Assembly: GCF_964355755.1 (NCBI RefSeq)
Contig: NC_092673.1
Coordinates: 26,789,001 to 26,853,000, forward strand
DNA length: 64,000 nucleotides
From: Antedon mediterranea
Taxonomy: Eukaryota; Echinodermata; Crinoidea; Comatulida; Antedonidae
Direction of reading: 5' to 3'
Below are positions 47,933-59,700 of the stretch, piece by piece. Made by a program: the position numbers and the translations under genes. Below the pieces are notes generated by a model that was not told the DNA's origin, ran no database searches, and was given only the letters and a program-made list of their open reading frames with translations. Each line of letters begins with the position of its first letter. The first letter of the stretch is position 1.

Positions 47933-48973
47933 TTAAGGGGTTACAAATGCAACTGCAGTTGCAACCCGACTGAACATGGCGTCAATATGGTCCTTATCCA
48001 CGGAATCCTTCCATTTTTGTATCAAATGTTTCTCCACTATTTTTTCATTCGTTTTTAGATTATCTTTTGGATTTAGTTCATCTGTAACGTGCACCGTAAA
48101 AATAATGACGACTTTCTTGAAAGGAGCATTGTCAGTTTCACAGTAGGAATGAAATATCATGGACGCTTTAGCTGGAATGCTCTCTAAGTGATGAATAACG
48201 GCGACTTTCTTGCCAGAATTAAAACCACTATCAAGCGTTTTATCAATTTCATATTTCGCGATGTCCGCATCAGACATATTGTACTCGCTACCGTCAATTT
48301 TAGTAACTAGGTCACCTGACGTGTAAGAGGTTGAAAGGTCAGAAGCTAATGCATCTAATGTTGAATGTGCATCAGGACCAGCCGCAAGAAGGATCACTGA
48401 TGGTCTTTTAGGATCATCATGTTTAAAGAAATCAATTGAAGCTGAGCCGATCAATCTCCACAAATATGGTGTTTGCGTTGGGAATGTTGATTTAAGTTCT
48501 CCTAAGTTTAACCCAGTGTACTTTCTTAAAGTGCCTCCTGTGTCATCATCAGCAGTGGACCTCAAAAAGATAGATGGAAGTAGACATACTACAATTACTG
48601 CAATTAAGATAATTACTGCAATTAAGATAATTACTGCAATTACAATATTTCTTTTTCTGGTTTTAATTTGTTTTTTAACAGGCCTATTTCTGGTACTTGT
48701 AGTTTCATGTATTTTTAATTTGTTTGTGTTATCTTGCAAATGAGATGACCTGTGTCGAACTTCATGTCCAAGTTCATGTTGGTCTTTTGCTGCCTTTCTT
48801 GTTTTTTCTTTTGTTTTTTCTTTTATTTTTTTCTTCTCTTGTTTCTTTTCTTTTTCTTCTTCATCTTGTTTATGTTGTTCTTTATCCTTCATATTTTCCT
48901 TGTTCTCATTTTCTTTATCATCAAATACAAAGGCTCTGTTAAGTGTGTCTTTACTGCGTGTACTTACAACCAT
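47933..48973 (-). CDS. TOR1AIP1: LAP1/LULL1-like torsin cofactor, full form
   Basis: 346 residues from MVVSTRSKDTLNRAF; the in-frame upstream ATG at 49015 lies before an acceptor-like tttttcag at 48990 and is probably not used. Residues 1-107 are Lys/Glu-rich and match a nucleoplasmic or cytosolic tail. One membrane span (109-137) follows, then the luminal domain (about 164-346). This is a degenerate AAA+-like fold: PSVILLAAGPDAHSTLDALA replaces a P-loop, and VAVIHHLESIPAKASMIFH and YCETDNAPFKKVVIIFTV match vertebrate LAP1. MFSRVATAV near the C-terminus keeps the arginine (336) expected to act as the finger that triggers torsin ATPase. Location: inner nuclear membrane or ER. Only one cysteine is seen in the luminal part. 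The symbol is by family; orthology between TOR1AIP1 and TOR1AIP2 is not decided. A 5' non-coding exon may end at 50653. Confidence 0.88.
   Translation of the reverse strand: MVVSTRSKDTLNRAFVFDDKENENKENMKDKEQHKQDEEEKEKKQEKKKIKEKTKEKTRKAAKDQHELGHEVRHRSSHLQDNTNKLKIHETTSTRNRPVKKQIKTRKRNIVIAVIILIAVIILIAVIVVCLLPSIFLRSTADDDTGGTLRKYTGLNLGELKSTFPTQTPYLWRLIGSASIDFFKHDDPKRPSVILLAAGPDAHSTLDALASDLSTSYTSGDLVTKIDGSEYNMSDADIAKYEIDKTLDSGFNSGKKVAVIHHLESIPAKASMIFHSYCETDNAPFKKVVIIFTVHVTDELNPKDNLKTNEKIVEKHLIQKWKDSVDKDHIDAMFSRVATAVAFVTP
48589..48647 (-). repeat. 18-base repeat encoding the LAP1-like membrane span
   Basis: On the plus strand ATTACTGCAATTAAGATA recurs three times in tandem (last copy partial). Translated on the minus strand it gives repeated VIILIA, forming most of the membrane helix. 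Confidence 0.85.
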
Positions 48974-49201
48974 TGTTAAGATTTTGATTCTGAAAAACAA
49001 AAGTTTAAAGTACATTAACTAAAGATATTTAATATTTGTTGTCGAAAAAGTATTTCAACTTATTATGTTCACAATAAATCTTTTTATACAATTAAAATTC
49101 AACGATTTTAAACAATGCTATTGTTACATAGGTTATGCTTTAAAAAAATCATTTAGTAAGAATTTTATGCAAAATTTTGGGTAAACATTATGCCGTGTAG
49201 T

Positions 49202-50281
49202 GGGTGTCACGAAACCTAAGACCACGAAAGCGAAGACCCCCTAAGACCTAAGATTACGAAAGCTAAGACCCAAGACCTAAGATTACAAATATTTATCTTT
49301 CGCACCTGCCTTGTATTTTAACTCCCAACATTTATTCTGAATACCACACCTTAGAATTGGCACTTTCATGAAAAAGAATCACATAAAAAGTAACAAATAC
49401 ATTTTTAAATTGATGATTTTACAAACGTTTTTCTCGCACACAAAATGACTAGCCTACAGTACAGTAGGCCTACCCCATGGGCCATGTTCAATGTTTTTGT
49501 TTCTATGGAACGTCAAAAGAGCAAAAATTATATAGAGGGCTGAAAACTCTGTGGAGTCCATCTACAGTGTGGATGGAACAATGTAAAATTAAAATTGTAA
49601 TGATAATAGTATAATCATGCAAGTACGAAGAAATAAATACTGGCAAATAAATTTTAATTTAAAAATCACGATAAGTTTTTTTGTTTCGTTTTCTTTCTGT
49701 TTTTATACTTGTACTATTATTGTTGCTCTTTTGGCGCTCCATAGAAACAAAAATATTGAGCATGGGGAGCTTGAGGAGTTACATTACAGTATACAAAGAA
49801 ACACATCTGTAAAATCATCAATTTAAAGGATTTATTTATTTGTTATTATGTGTTTCTCCTTCTGAAAGTACTTATAAGTCCTAATTTTAAAGTGTGGTGT
49901 TCAGGATAAAGTTAGTCAACAAATTTGGAGTCAAAATACAAGAAAGGCAGGTGCGTAAGAAAAACATCCTCTGAACCAACACAATGGAGTAAATATATAC
50001 CAACAAACAACCCGTCAAGTTTGTTTGTTGTAAAGAAAAAATATACATTTACTCAACGGGCGAAAATAATGTGAGTTTATCTATGTTTTGCGGTAATATT
50101 AAATTATATTTATGGTAATAAATGAAACCTACTGTGTTTAAAATTATGTATGGATAAACAAGTATTGTTTTTAAGCTGTAGTATATCTTAGTATTTGTAA
50201 TCTTAGGTGTTGGGTCTTAGCTTTCGTGATCTTAGGTCTTAGGGGGTCGGAGCTTTCGTGATCTTAGGTTTCGTGACACCC
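49202..50281. mobile_element. Mutator-like foldback element
   Basis: Ends GGGTGTCACGAAACCTAAGA and complement, with inverted repeats of about 90 bases that hold repeated CCTAAGATYACGAAAGC units. The ten-base duplication GCCGTGTAGT flanks it on both sides (49192-49201, 50282-50291). Weaker inverted similarity continues inward (CGCACCTGCCTTGTATTTT near 49300 against AAAATACAAGAAAGGCAGG near 49940; TTTTTGTTTCTATGG against its complement near 49740), so most of the element can fold on itself. Long inverted ends with a 9-11 base duplication fit Mutator-like elements. No transposase. It lies in the probable 5' intron of the first LAP1-like gene. Confidence 0.85.
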
Positions 50282-51444
50282 GCCGTGTAGTAGTAGTAGT
50301 CCTGTATGAATACTGTAGTAGTCTAGATTAATAATGTAGATAACTATTACTAGGCCTAGCTAGATCTAGTTAGAGAGGCCTTCTTTCAGAGAAGTCTACT
50401 ATCTCTAGGCCTAGCCTTTTAGTCTAGTCCAGGCCTAGAGGACAGCCTAGTAAGGGATATGTAGGCTGCATATATAAACATCTCCCTGCCTGCTGATCGT
50501 ACTACTGTAGACCTATGCGGCATCCGGCCTCTAGCTAGGCCTATGCTAGTAGTACCATTCAGGAAAGAGAAACCAATTATAGGCCTAACTAAGAGGCCTA
50601 GTAAAGTATAGTAATACTGTATCATTAGACATTACATATATTATCAACTTACATGAAAATAAAGGTGAAATTTTAACAATTAAAACCCTTCTTTGAACAA
50701 TATGCCTAGGCTATCAGGAAACTGGAAATTCCAACTGGTTTTTTAGGCGCGCGCATTATAAAAAAAGTACAAAATGTTTGCTACCGCCCTCTATAATAAG
50801 AAGAAAGTACTACCACAATGTGCTACATAAATTAAATAGGCATTTTACCGTATAATGCAGTATTGTATTATTAATTGTAAACACAGTATGTACCGTTAAG
50901 ATTCTAATGCCAAATTGTAGTAGAACACAAAAGAACATTAACAAGTTAAAAGAATTTTCTAAATTAAAAATTAATTTATTTCTTTCAGCAATTATATTAT
51001 CAAAGCTTTAATATAACTCGGTAATATTTTCCTTACAATTTTATATTATCAATCTAAAATTATTATTACCATAATATAACCTTAAAATACTTATTAGGCA
51101 TGTAGGCCTATTGTTTATAAAAATAGTTGAGTAAAAATAGTTTGACTTTCTACTAAATTGTTAGAAATATTATTAATGTGTGTAAAACAAAAATACCCTT
51201 TAAAATGTCACTCAGATCAAATGTTAATATTATTTGTACTTTATTTTTTAAAGGTATTTTCATGATAACCTTTGACATTTTGGGTGCATGATGCAACATC
51301 AATGACAAGGAGAGAAAGCGTCATGATCATCTGCACATGCTCACAAAACAATCAGAGTTGTGATAGCTTCCCATTACTTCCTCATGCCAAATTCCAAATC
51401 AAGTACTAATGATATTGTGTCCATAAATAAATGAAAGATCTCTG
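50282..51444. other. Spacer between the two LAP1-like genes
   Basis: TAGGCCTAG-rich to about 50630, then AT-rich. On the minus strand ATTTTCAT/gtaagt at 50653 is a good splice donor and could end the 5' non-coding exon of the 47.9 kb gene, with transcription starting near 50700-50770. No other exon seen. Confidence 0.4.
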
Positions 51445-52582
51445 TTAAGTTACAAATGCAACTGCAGTTGCAACTCGACTGAACATGGCGTTAATATGGT
51501 CCTTATCCACGGAATCCTTCCATGTTTGTATCAAATGTTTCTCCACTTTTTTTTCATTCGTTTTTGGATGATCGTTTGGATTTAGTTCATCTGTAACATG
51601 TACCGTAAAAATAATGACGACTTTCTTGAAAGGAGCATTGTCAGTTTCACAGTAGGAATGAAATATCATGGACGCTTTAGCTGGAATGCTCTCCAAGTGA
51701 TGAATAACGGCGACTTTCTTGCCAGAATTAAAACCACTATCAAGCGTTTTATCAATTTCATATTTCGCGATGTCCGCATCAGACATATTGTACTCGCTAC
51801 CGTCAATTTTAGTAACTAGGTCACCTGACGTGTAAGAGGTTGAAAGGTCAGAAGCTAATGCATCTAATGTTGAATGTGCATCTGGACCAGCCGCAAGAAG
51901 GATCACTGATGGTCTTTTAGGATCATCATGTTTAAAGAAATCAATTGAAGCTGAGCCGATCAATCTCCACAAATATGGTGTTTGCGTTGGGAACTTTAAT
52001 CGTAGACGTGTTATATTTTGCCTGAAATCTTCTAAATCAAATTTAACTTCTTCTGACGACGTGTCCTTGCCAGCAAATGTACAAGTTTTGGAATGATTAA
52101 AAATGAATAACATAAATACTAGTATAATAATAATGGCAAAGTCTTCTAATTTCTGAAAATAGAAATAATAAAATACAGTTTATTATTATATATTGTTTAG
52201 TAAATAATAAAACACTGCATGGCCTACATTTTTAGAAGGCGATTGATATTAAAAATTTGCATTTGTGAATCATAAATTTATAATATAATCTGTTTTCCGG
52301 GCAGTCCTTGGTTATTTAATTTAGTGGCATCGTATTCTAGCTAGGCCTGTTGCTATAGATAGGCCGGTTATTAGGCCGGGGTTGTGGTATGCCAGACAGG
52401 CCTTTTTGTTGGACAGACTTCACGTCTGTCACAGCCTAGTAGTACTACTAATAAGCCATATACTCCCGCATATACTGTATATAAATAAGCTATATATTCA
52501 AATATAAGACTAAGTAGGGCCTAGTTAGATGGTATAAATAACGGGACGTACCCTTAAAAAACAAAGAAAATGTTACCTTCAT
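51445..52582 (-). CDS. Short LAP1/LULL1-like paralogue: membrane segment plus luminal domain
   Basis: Two coding exons on the minus strand: 52582-52577 (ATG AAG, donor gtaaca) and 52152-51445 (acceptor ctattttcag). The phase is 0 at the junction; 237 residues. The protein begins MKKLEDFAIIIILVFMLFIF, a hydrophobic segment that could be a signal anchor or cleaved signal peptide, then a short linker and a luminal domain almost identical to that of the neighbour, including PSVILLAAGPDAHST and the putative finger arginine at 228 (FSRVATA). The Lys/Glu-rich nucleoplasmic tail is missing, so the product should sit in the ER or nuclear-envelope lumen, membrane-bound or soluble, able to meet torsin but not nuclear partners. 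The two-codon first exon is my inference; the second exon is clear. Confidence 0.78.
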
Positions 52583-52879
52583 TATTAGATTTCATAGAAG
52601 CGATATAGAACGCCTTTTCTTTTACGGTATTTTTAATCTCAGATCATAATTTCTTCGCACACACGCGCGGCGATTTTGTAAACAAAGCTGATAGATAGAA
52701 GGGAATTTCCCCAATCCCCAACCAATTCTAATTTGTGATACAGCGCCCTCAATAAAACTAAAAAACTCGCGCCATGTGTGGTCAGTTGTGAAACATAAAA
52801 ATCTGAAAAGAAAATTGGGAAATATTTCTTTTGTAAATTAATTTATAATTTTCTATTAAAAACTTATGTTGTTTAAAAA

Positions 52880-53008
52880 TGACGTCATGATCAATAAACA
52901 ATGTATTGTCACGATTATTGCTTCTATTCATGACGTCATTTGATTGGACGCGGGAAAATATTATTTTCATCAAAGAAGCGCAGCATAGATGGTTGTTATC
53001 CTATATAA
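52880..53008 (+). promoter_or_regulatory. Promoter-like cluster: two CREs, CCAAT, E2F-like, TATA
   Basis: Perfect TGACGTCA palindromes at 52880 and 52931, an inverted CCAAT (GATTGG) near 52942, GCGGGAAAA (E2F-like) near 52950 and CTATATAAAAG near 53000, in plausible core-promoter order for plus-strand transcription. It could drive an upstream non-coding exon of the SLC6 gene, an unknown RNA, or in reverse the LAP1-like gene. No transcript evidence. Confidence 0.45.
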
Positions 53009-53675
53009 AAGAAAAAAATATGTTTTTTTCGTCGATCGTTATCGTCCTGGGTGTAAATGGGCCTACTACTATACCGGAGATTATTTTCATCAATTGATTT
53101 GTGTGGTGTTTCCCCAGCGAGTTGCTGACCGTTTTAGACCGTTGAAAACTTTCCATCATGTGCTCAGCACACAATGCACGGTGCAACAGATAAGTAACTA
53201 AACTAATATTAAGGCGTGTGTAAAATGAAAAATAATAATTCATATTAATACTTTATCGTAAATTAATCTTTTGTTTTACTTTTATTTTACAAACAAAAAA
53301 ACTATTATTATTAGCCTACTCTATAAGTAAATAGAGATAAAAAGTTCGTCTGATATCAATTTTTGGAATAATTCATTTTGGTGATGTCATCTCCTTGTAA
53401 TTACATTCTAATTACACAACGAATATCTTTTCTAATAACTCTAACATACGTTTAGTTTATTCTAAAATTATTTAACGTATTATCTATTCAAAATCCTTAT
53501 AACCCAAATTATTTTATGGGATGAATATTATACCTTTACACTATACTCCCCTGTTTTTAGAAATCGACGATTCTAAATGTAGGCCATTCCATTGATAAAA
53601 ACTATGCAAAAGGTGATAACGTGAGACGTGTACACCACGTACACTTTGCATGCTGCCTGCTCCAATCTTCGTCGT

Positions 53676-53766
53676 GTATGTATAAAAAGAAGATATTTGT
53701 AGAGCTCCGAAAACAATAAGTTTGTAAAGTTATATGCATCTTTAAAACGTCACGTGTGCTATAAAA
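53676..53766 (+). promoter_or_regulatory. Probable core promoter and leader of the SLC6 gene
   Basis: GTATAAAAAG near 53680 is a TATA-like box about 85 bases before the ATG; GTCACGTGTG near 53750 contains an E-box CACGTG. The transcript start is inferred to be near 53710. Confidence 0.4.
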
Positions 53767-56700
53767 ATGTCGAACGAGAATCATTCTACAACAATTCCAA
53801 TGGTAAGCACTATATTCGTTATCTATTTTATGGGTGGGATGTAAAATATTGAGAATAAAATTTGTCTTCTTTCCTGGGCCGACTGATCCCTGTCCCTGGC
53901 TGCTGTGTGGCCGGCTAACTTGTGACAGGTGTGTATATAGCCTAGTAGTAGGCCTATATATTTTTCACCTCACTGTGTGAGCCTGGCCTCCACCTCAAGA
54001 AGGCCAGGCGAGCCGATGAGCATCAAATAATGCTGTGACTTCTTGTGAGAGAAGGCAGATAAAGTTAATCACGTTTGTAGAAAAACTACCCTCCCTACCC
54101 TAGTCTAGGTAGGCTATTTTTTTAAACCTGTTTTTAAAATAAAAAACATTTTAAAAAAAAAAATTTGATACCAATAAAAATTTTTAAGGAAAACTTTTTT
54201 TGACAGACCAAATAATATTTTTTCTTCATCTTTTTTAAATTTGTCAATGCTTGCTGTAAAAAAAAATTAATTTATCAATTATCTATATATGTAATTATAA
54301 AAACAATCATCTAAACTGTAGAGTAGTAGTACTAGTAGGCCATAATATTAATAATAATAATACATTTTTATTTAATGAAGAATGTTAAATTTAAGAAAAC
54401 ACAATTTATTATTGTTTTCCAAATCCACAAAATACATCAGCCACGTAATAACATGCTGATGGACAACAGCTGGATCTTAGAAAGTGTAGGATTAGGACTA
54501 CACTATGTCTTGACAGGAAAGCCACTAGATATGTATAGGCCTAGTTCTGTTATAATAGTTTTTTAATCCCTTGTGAAGAGTTACATTATTTAAAACCAGA
54601 TTACATTTGGTAGGTGCAGTTAGTACTACGACCTTTTTACTGTACTAGGAAATAACTGGTTAAGAATAATAGGGAAATAAGTTACCTACATTTTGTTGAG
54701 GTCACCATAAATCCATCAATTTGGGTGAAAGTCTGGGTGAGAGTTATTTGACTTTTTTTGGCACAGCACATCTTTCTATCAGTAGAACCCAAAATAAAAC
54801 TTTATTTCAATTACCGCAACTGTCCGACAGAACAGAAATTCAGGTTTTACTTAAAATTAACTAAGGTATATAAACACTACACTATCAATCTATCCAAATA
54901 TGGTAGTGATATGCCCAAATATGGTAGTGATATGACATCATCATGTTCATATGGGCACATCACATTTTTTTGTCACATAAAGTTTGATAGACAGAGCTTT
55001 ATTGATCCATCCTTAAGTAAATTCATTGCTTGAATAAAAATATAGTAAACTATAATAAATTTATGCTATAAAAATATAACATAACAGGTAAATTAATTAC
55101 AATTTACAAAACAAGAATTATACAGAAATCAATCAAATATAAAGACTTTTTTCTGACTGTTATGCAAAAATTCGCTAGTATTGTATAATAACCTTGAAAA
55201 GGTTAAAGTTTGCCCTATATTTTATGAACCCTAAAACAATTTATTGTTTGTATTGTTATATTAAATTGTGATGAATTGTGCAGAACACACCTGTGTAGTG
55301 AGTTACATTATTTATCTAGGCTTGTGCTTCCCTGAATAAATTAATTTATCTAGGCTTGTGCTTCCCTGATTAAATATATGTACCGTATATTTCGGTGTAT
55401 AAGTCGCACTTTTGACACGCAAATTTGACCTCTAAATTAAGGGTGCGTCTTATACACCGAACATAAATGCCTCACCACACAGATTGTACATAGGCCTAGC
55501 CTAGGCCTATCGTCACCTCGTTTGCTAGGCCTGAGTAGGCTAGGCCTAGCTAAAGTAACTAACTAACGTAACGGCAACCTGCTTCTGCCTAGTTTTCAAG
55601 GCATTTTAGCATGATGTTATACTAAAAATATGATGAAAAGATTTGTTCATTATGGCGATAAAATTTAATTTGTAAACGTTTACGTACGATTGGAATAGTA
55701 TTTATTTATACAGTAGTTATACGCACGATCGCCGTACCCCCAGCGCAAGCCCTTCTTGGCGGCCACATGGTGTACGGTATTCGACTAGTATATTCTCCAG
55801 GTGATTATAGCATGGACCTAGCGTATACACTTCTTAGATACATGGATACTAATCGAATACGATTGTCCGTGAAAACGTCCGCCCTCTCGAAATGATCGAG
55901 CGAGGCTAGCACACATGTACGTGTATACACACATGGTCATGCACTCGATGTTGCGGCTGTTGAGGCTGGGCGCGGCCGAGCCTAGGTAAGAAAAAACCTA
56001 AATAAAGGACGCCGTTGCAGATATAACAAAATATATTATTACAATAATATTGATTACAATTTAAAAAAACATTGTTTTGATGAAATATAAGGTGCGTCTT
56101 ATACACCGACGATATAAAAAATACCGATATTTTACTCTCAGTTAGGGGGTGCGTCTTATACACAGGTGCGACTTATACACCGAAATATACGGTATCTAGG
56201 CTTGTTCTCCCCTGATTAAAATTAATACATTATCTATAGGCTTGTACTCCCCTGTGTAAATTTATTTATCTAGGCTTGTGTTCCCCCTGTTTAAATTTAT
56301 CTAATCTTTTAAAATTTTTAATAATTGACGAAATATAGTCAGTTTGATAGTAATTAAAAATAATTAGTAATAACAATGAATGACCTTTTAGTGTATTTAC
56401 ACATCATGTTGTCATTTAATATTTGTACATTAATTTTTAAAAAGTAAACATTTATTCCCAACGAGCAAATCGGCAAGGTAAAGCTTCGTCCGCTGTTGGA
56501 TTTAGCGCCTTCAGATTTCAAGTTGGCCTTAAGAAGAAGAAGAACATTGATTTTGTCCATGTAACAATCAATGAATACAGTAGTGCATGTCTAGCTAGAG
56601 CCTTGCAGCTAACAGAAGCCACTGTTAGCTGTTTGTATTATCTGGGGAATTGTGTGGATTTCTGACGAATATCTATATTACTATTATTATTTGACAAGAA

Positions 56701-59700
56701 TTGATTTTATTATTTGATTATTTAAATTGATAATTACTACTTAAGTAATTGCTTAATAAGAAATTGCATACTACTTAATGGATGAGTAATATAAATAAAT
56801 TAATTTATTTTTATGGTTATGCCTGAAGTAGTTGTGTTTACATTCATTTAGTAATATTAATAATAATTAAAATAGAAGAATCCTTCACCATTAGGGCAAA
56901 AACAAAAAAAAGTGTCCCCCGAATAGGGGCTGGCTTTAGTGTTAAACATATTTCTTATCATTCATTTTGTCCCCTGAATAAGGGTATCCCAAAGGAGGCG
57001 TTTGAACTTTTGAAAAAAAAGAAGTAAATTGAAACCCTTTTGAACTTTACCAACATTTTCTTGGAATTTTTTATCTTTTAAGAAATCTGGTTTTGAGCGA
57101 GTTGAAGCTCTGTCTCCACTATCAAACTAGTTTGACAAAAAAGTGTGATGTGCCCAAATATAGTAGAGATACTGTACGACATCATAATGTCGATATTGGC
57201 ACATCGCATGTTTTTTTCACATAAAGTTTGTTGGTGTAGAAAGAGAAAAGTCTGGAATTATGTTATATTATTAGTTTAATTTTGACAGAATAGAACCATT
57301 TTAAATTTCGAGACTAAAGCTCCTGCAGTCTCTACTCTGCTTTCCTCTGATTCAATTATCATTGACTGCTGAGCTGTGGAAATTTCCATCACCTATTTCT
57401 CTTACTGAACAATGAATGGTACCGTACCCACACCAGTCTATAACAAGATTCTCTAATAATCTTTTATGGAATTATTTAATCGAAATAATTAGCTCAAGTA
57501 GCTAATCTTTTATTTTGGAATCTCTGGTCCATAGAAAGTAAAATTGCATATAAATCCTGATGTAAATTAATAAACAATTAGACTGTACTAATTACTACAC
57601 TCATCTCAGGATAACATTCCAACTGGAGAGCATTTGTGACTAAGATGTTGTCTTGAGACTAAAACATTTTCACTTATTCGCTAATTAATTCTACACATTA
57701 GAGGCCATATCGATTTTCTTAAAAATTCATAAAAAAGGTAGAAAAGAAAGGATAGAAAAGGAGGGTTAGAAAAGGATATCAAAATACTGGACATGTTTTT
57801 AACTACTTGAAATAGGGCAGGGGTTGGAGTTTACCCTCTTCGTGGTGATATATATTGTGAGGGCGTGTGGCGCAGTATGTTGGACGTTCGACTACTGATG
57901 TTGAGATCGAGGTCGAATCCAACTCTCACCTCATTGCTTTTATCCTTAGGCAAGATACTTTACTTACGTTTGCTTCTCTCCACCCAGGTGTATAAATGGG
58001 TACCCGGTTAGATCAAGACACAACTTTGCGCTGATTACTAGCTGCATTATGGGATATGTTTCCATACGTGTGGGCTTGCTTATCCGCTATATTAATATTA
58101 TTATATTTAATAAAGAAGTATCTTATATTTGATAATAATTGATATTGATTATTAAACTTCTGTATATTGGAATGTTGCCAAGTCCAACTATTAAAATCGT
58201 CACAACGCAACTACATAAGCAAGAAGACACGCGCATCATTGCTCCTAGAGTCCTAACCACTTTCATTGAAACCGCTCAACTTTCCTAATAAGGCGTAAAT
58301 CAGAATAATTGAGACAATGTAATCTGATCAGCGTAAATCCAACTTGTCGTATTTAGCAGACTTGTATTCCCATAATTAAATCGTCAAATTGGAAAACTCG
58401 TTAAAGCGGAACCTATTAATTAGATTGTGTCAAATTGATACGCATCAGTTTTTTGTTGATGCTTATTCTACGAGGGTAACCAGAATGTTTTTGTTTATGT
58501 TCTTGTCATTCGTAGTAATAACGTATTTTTGATGAACACCAAATACGTCATGATTTATTGATTGAACAATTAAGATGTAAGAGCTTAGAATATTTTTCCA
58601 ATTAAGCAATTAAGCAATTAACATAAAGGCTTTAATCGATACAGGTGATTAATTGCGTTTAATTGCTATGTTATGACGCAGTATCGTTTTGTTAATTAAG
58701 TTTACACTAGTTGGCAACAATATTGCATCCAATTTTGCTGTAAGTAAACTACTACAACAATTGGCCTACTCACTGTACAGTATCAAACTCACAGTTTCTG
58801 TACAGATGATAACGATATTGATTGCATGAGTACGCAATTGAATCATTTTCTTTCTCCTCTATACAAGTATCCAGTTTCTGTTTCCAAGACAGACCGAAAC
58901 CCCGAGATGAAGCTTTCGCAAATCTCAAAGTATAACTTGACGACAGACCAGGCACGCATAACTTACAATTAAAAGTTGATACTGGCGCACAAGCAACCAC
59001 GCTCCCACTAAGAACATAACGTCACATGTTCCCGTACAATTTGAATGCAAAAAATAAACATATTTTTGATAAACACTAAATACGTCATGATTTATTGATT
59101 GAACGATTAAGATGTAAGAGCTTAGAAAAAAATGAAAACGCTCAATAGTGATATCACTATCATGAAGTTGTTTTATATGACGACGATCCAAAGTGTATAT
59201 CTTACTGTCTGATTTGTAACTATTGTAATTTATTTAAGAAAGATAAAAAAAGGCTAAATCAAGTTGTGAAAAGAGCTAGTAAACTTATAGGCGATATGCC
59301 AATCTGCCTGGATGAATTATATAATGACAGATCAATACAGGCTGCTTTGCGTATAATGGGTGATGTCAGTCATCCCCTAAATGATCAGTTTATTCGATCC
59401 CGAAGTGGTAGGCTTTGTGTCCCTAAGACAAGAACAAACCGATCCTGTTACGCCTTTATAGCCAACGTCATACATTTGATAAAAAAAGATAGGAAACTGT
59501 AGTGTTAACGTATCATTGTTCAATTCTTCCTTTTTAGTATTGTATTTTTAATGTTTTTATAATTTTATGATAAAAGCCTTTAATCTGTATGTTTTTATAC
59601 TTTTACCTAGCTTTTAATGTATATTTGTGTATTAGTTGAATTTGTATAGTATATCTTTGTTTTTTTAATATTTTTCATGCCAGTTTTAAATGGATTTCCA

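Larger units (their letters stand above)
52583..53766. other. Divergent promoter region between LAP1-like and SLC6 genes
   Basis: The minus-direction leader of the short LAP1-like gene lies at about 52583-52690. The remainder holds the promoter-like cluster described at 52880-53008 and AT-rich DNA. The 70-80 codon frames at 52900-53240 have no recognisable domain. Confidence 0.45.

Noticed and set aside
53020-53185. Possible U1 snRNA-like stretch (GGTGTTTCCCCAGCGAG)
   Set aside because: It lacks the 5' ACTTACCTG and the Sm site, and only a few short words match.
53001-53243. Overlapping 70-80 codon frames downstream of the CRE cluster
   Set aside because: Both strands are open, no domain and no splice support.
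57861-57935. Possible tRNA gene from A-box and B-box
   Set aside because: No cloverleaf with acceptor and anticodon arms; the conserved body after it shows a SINE.
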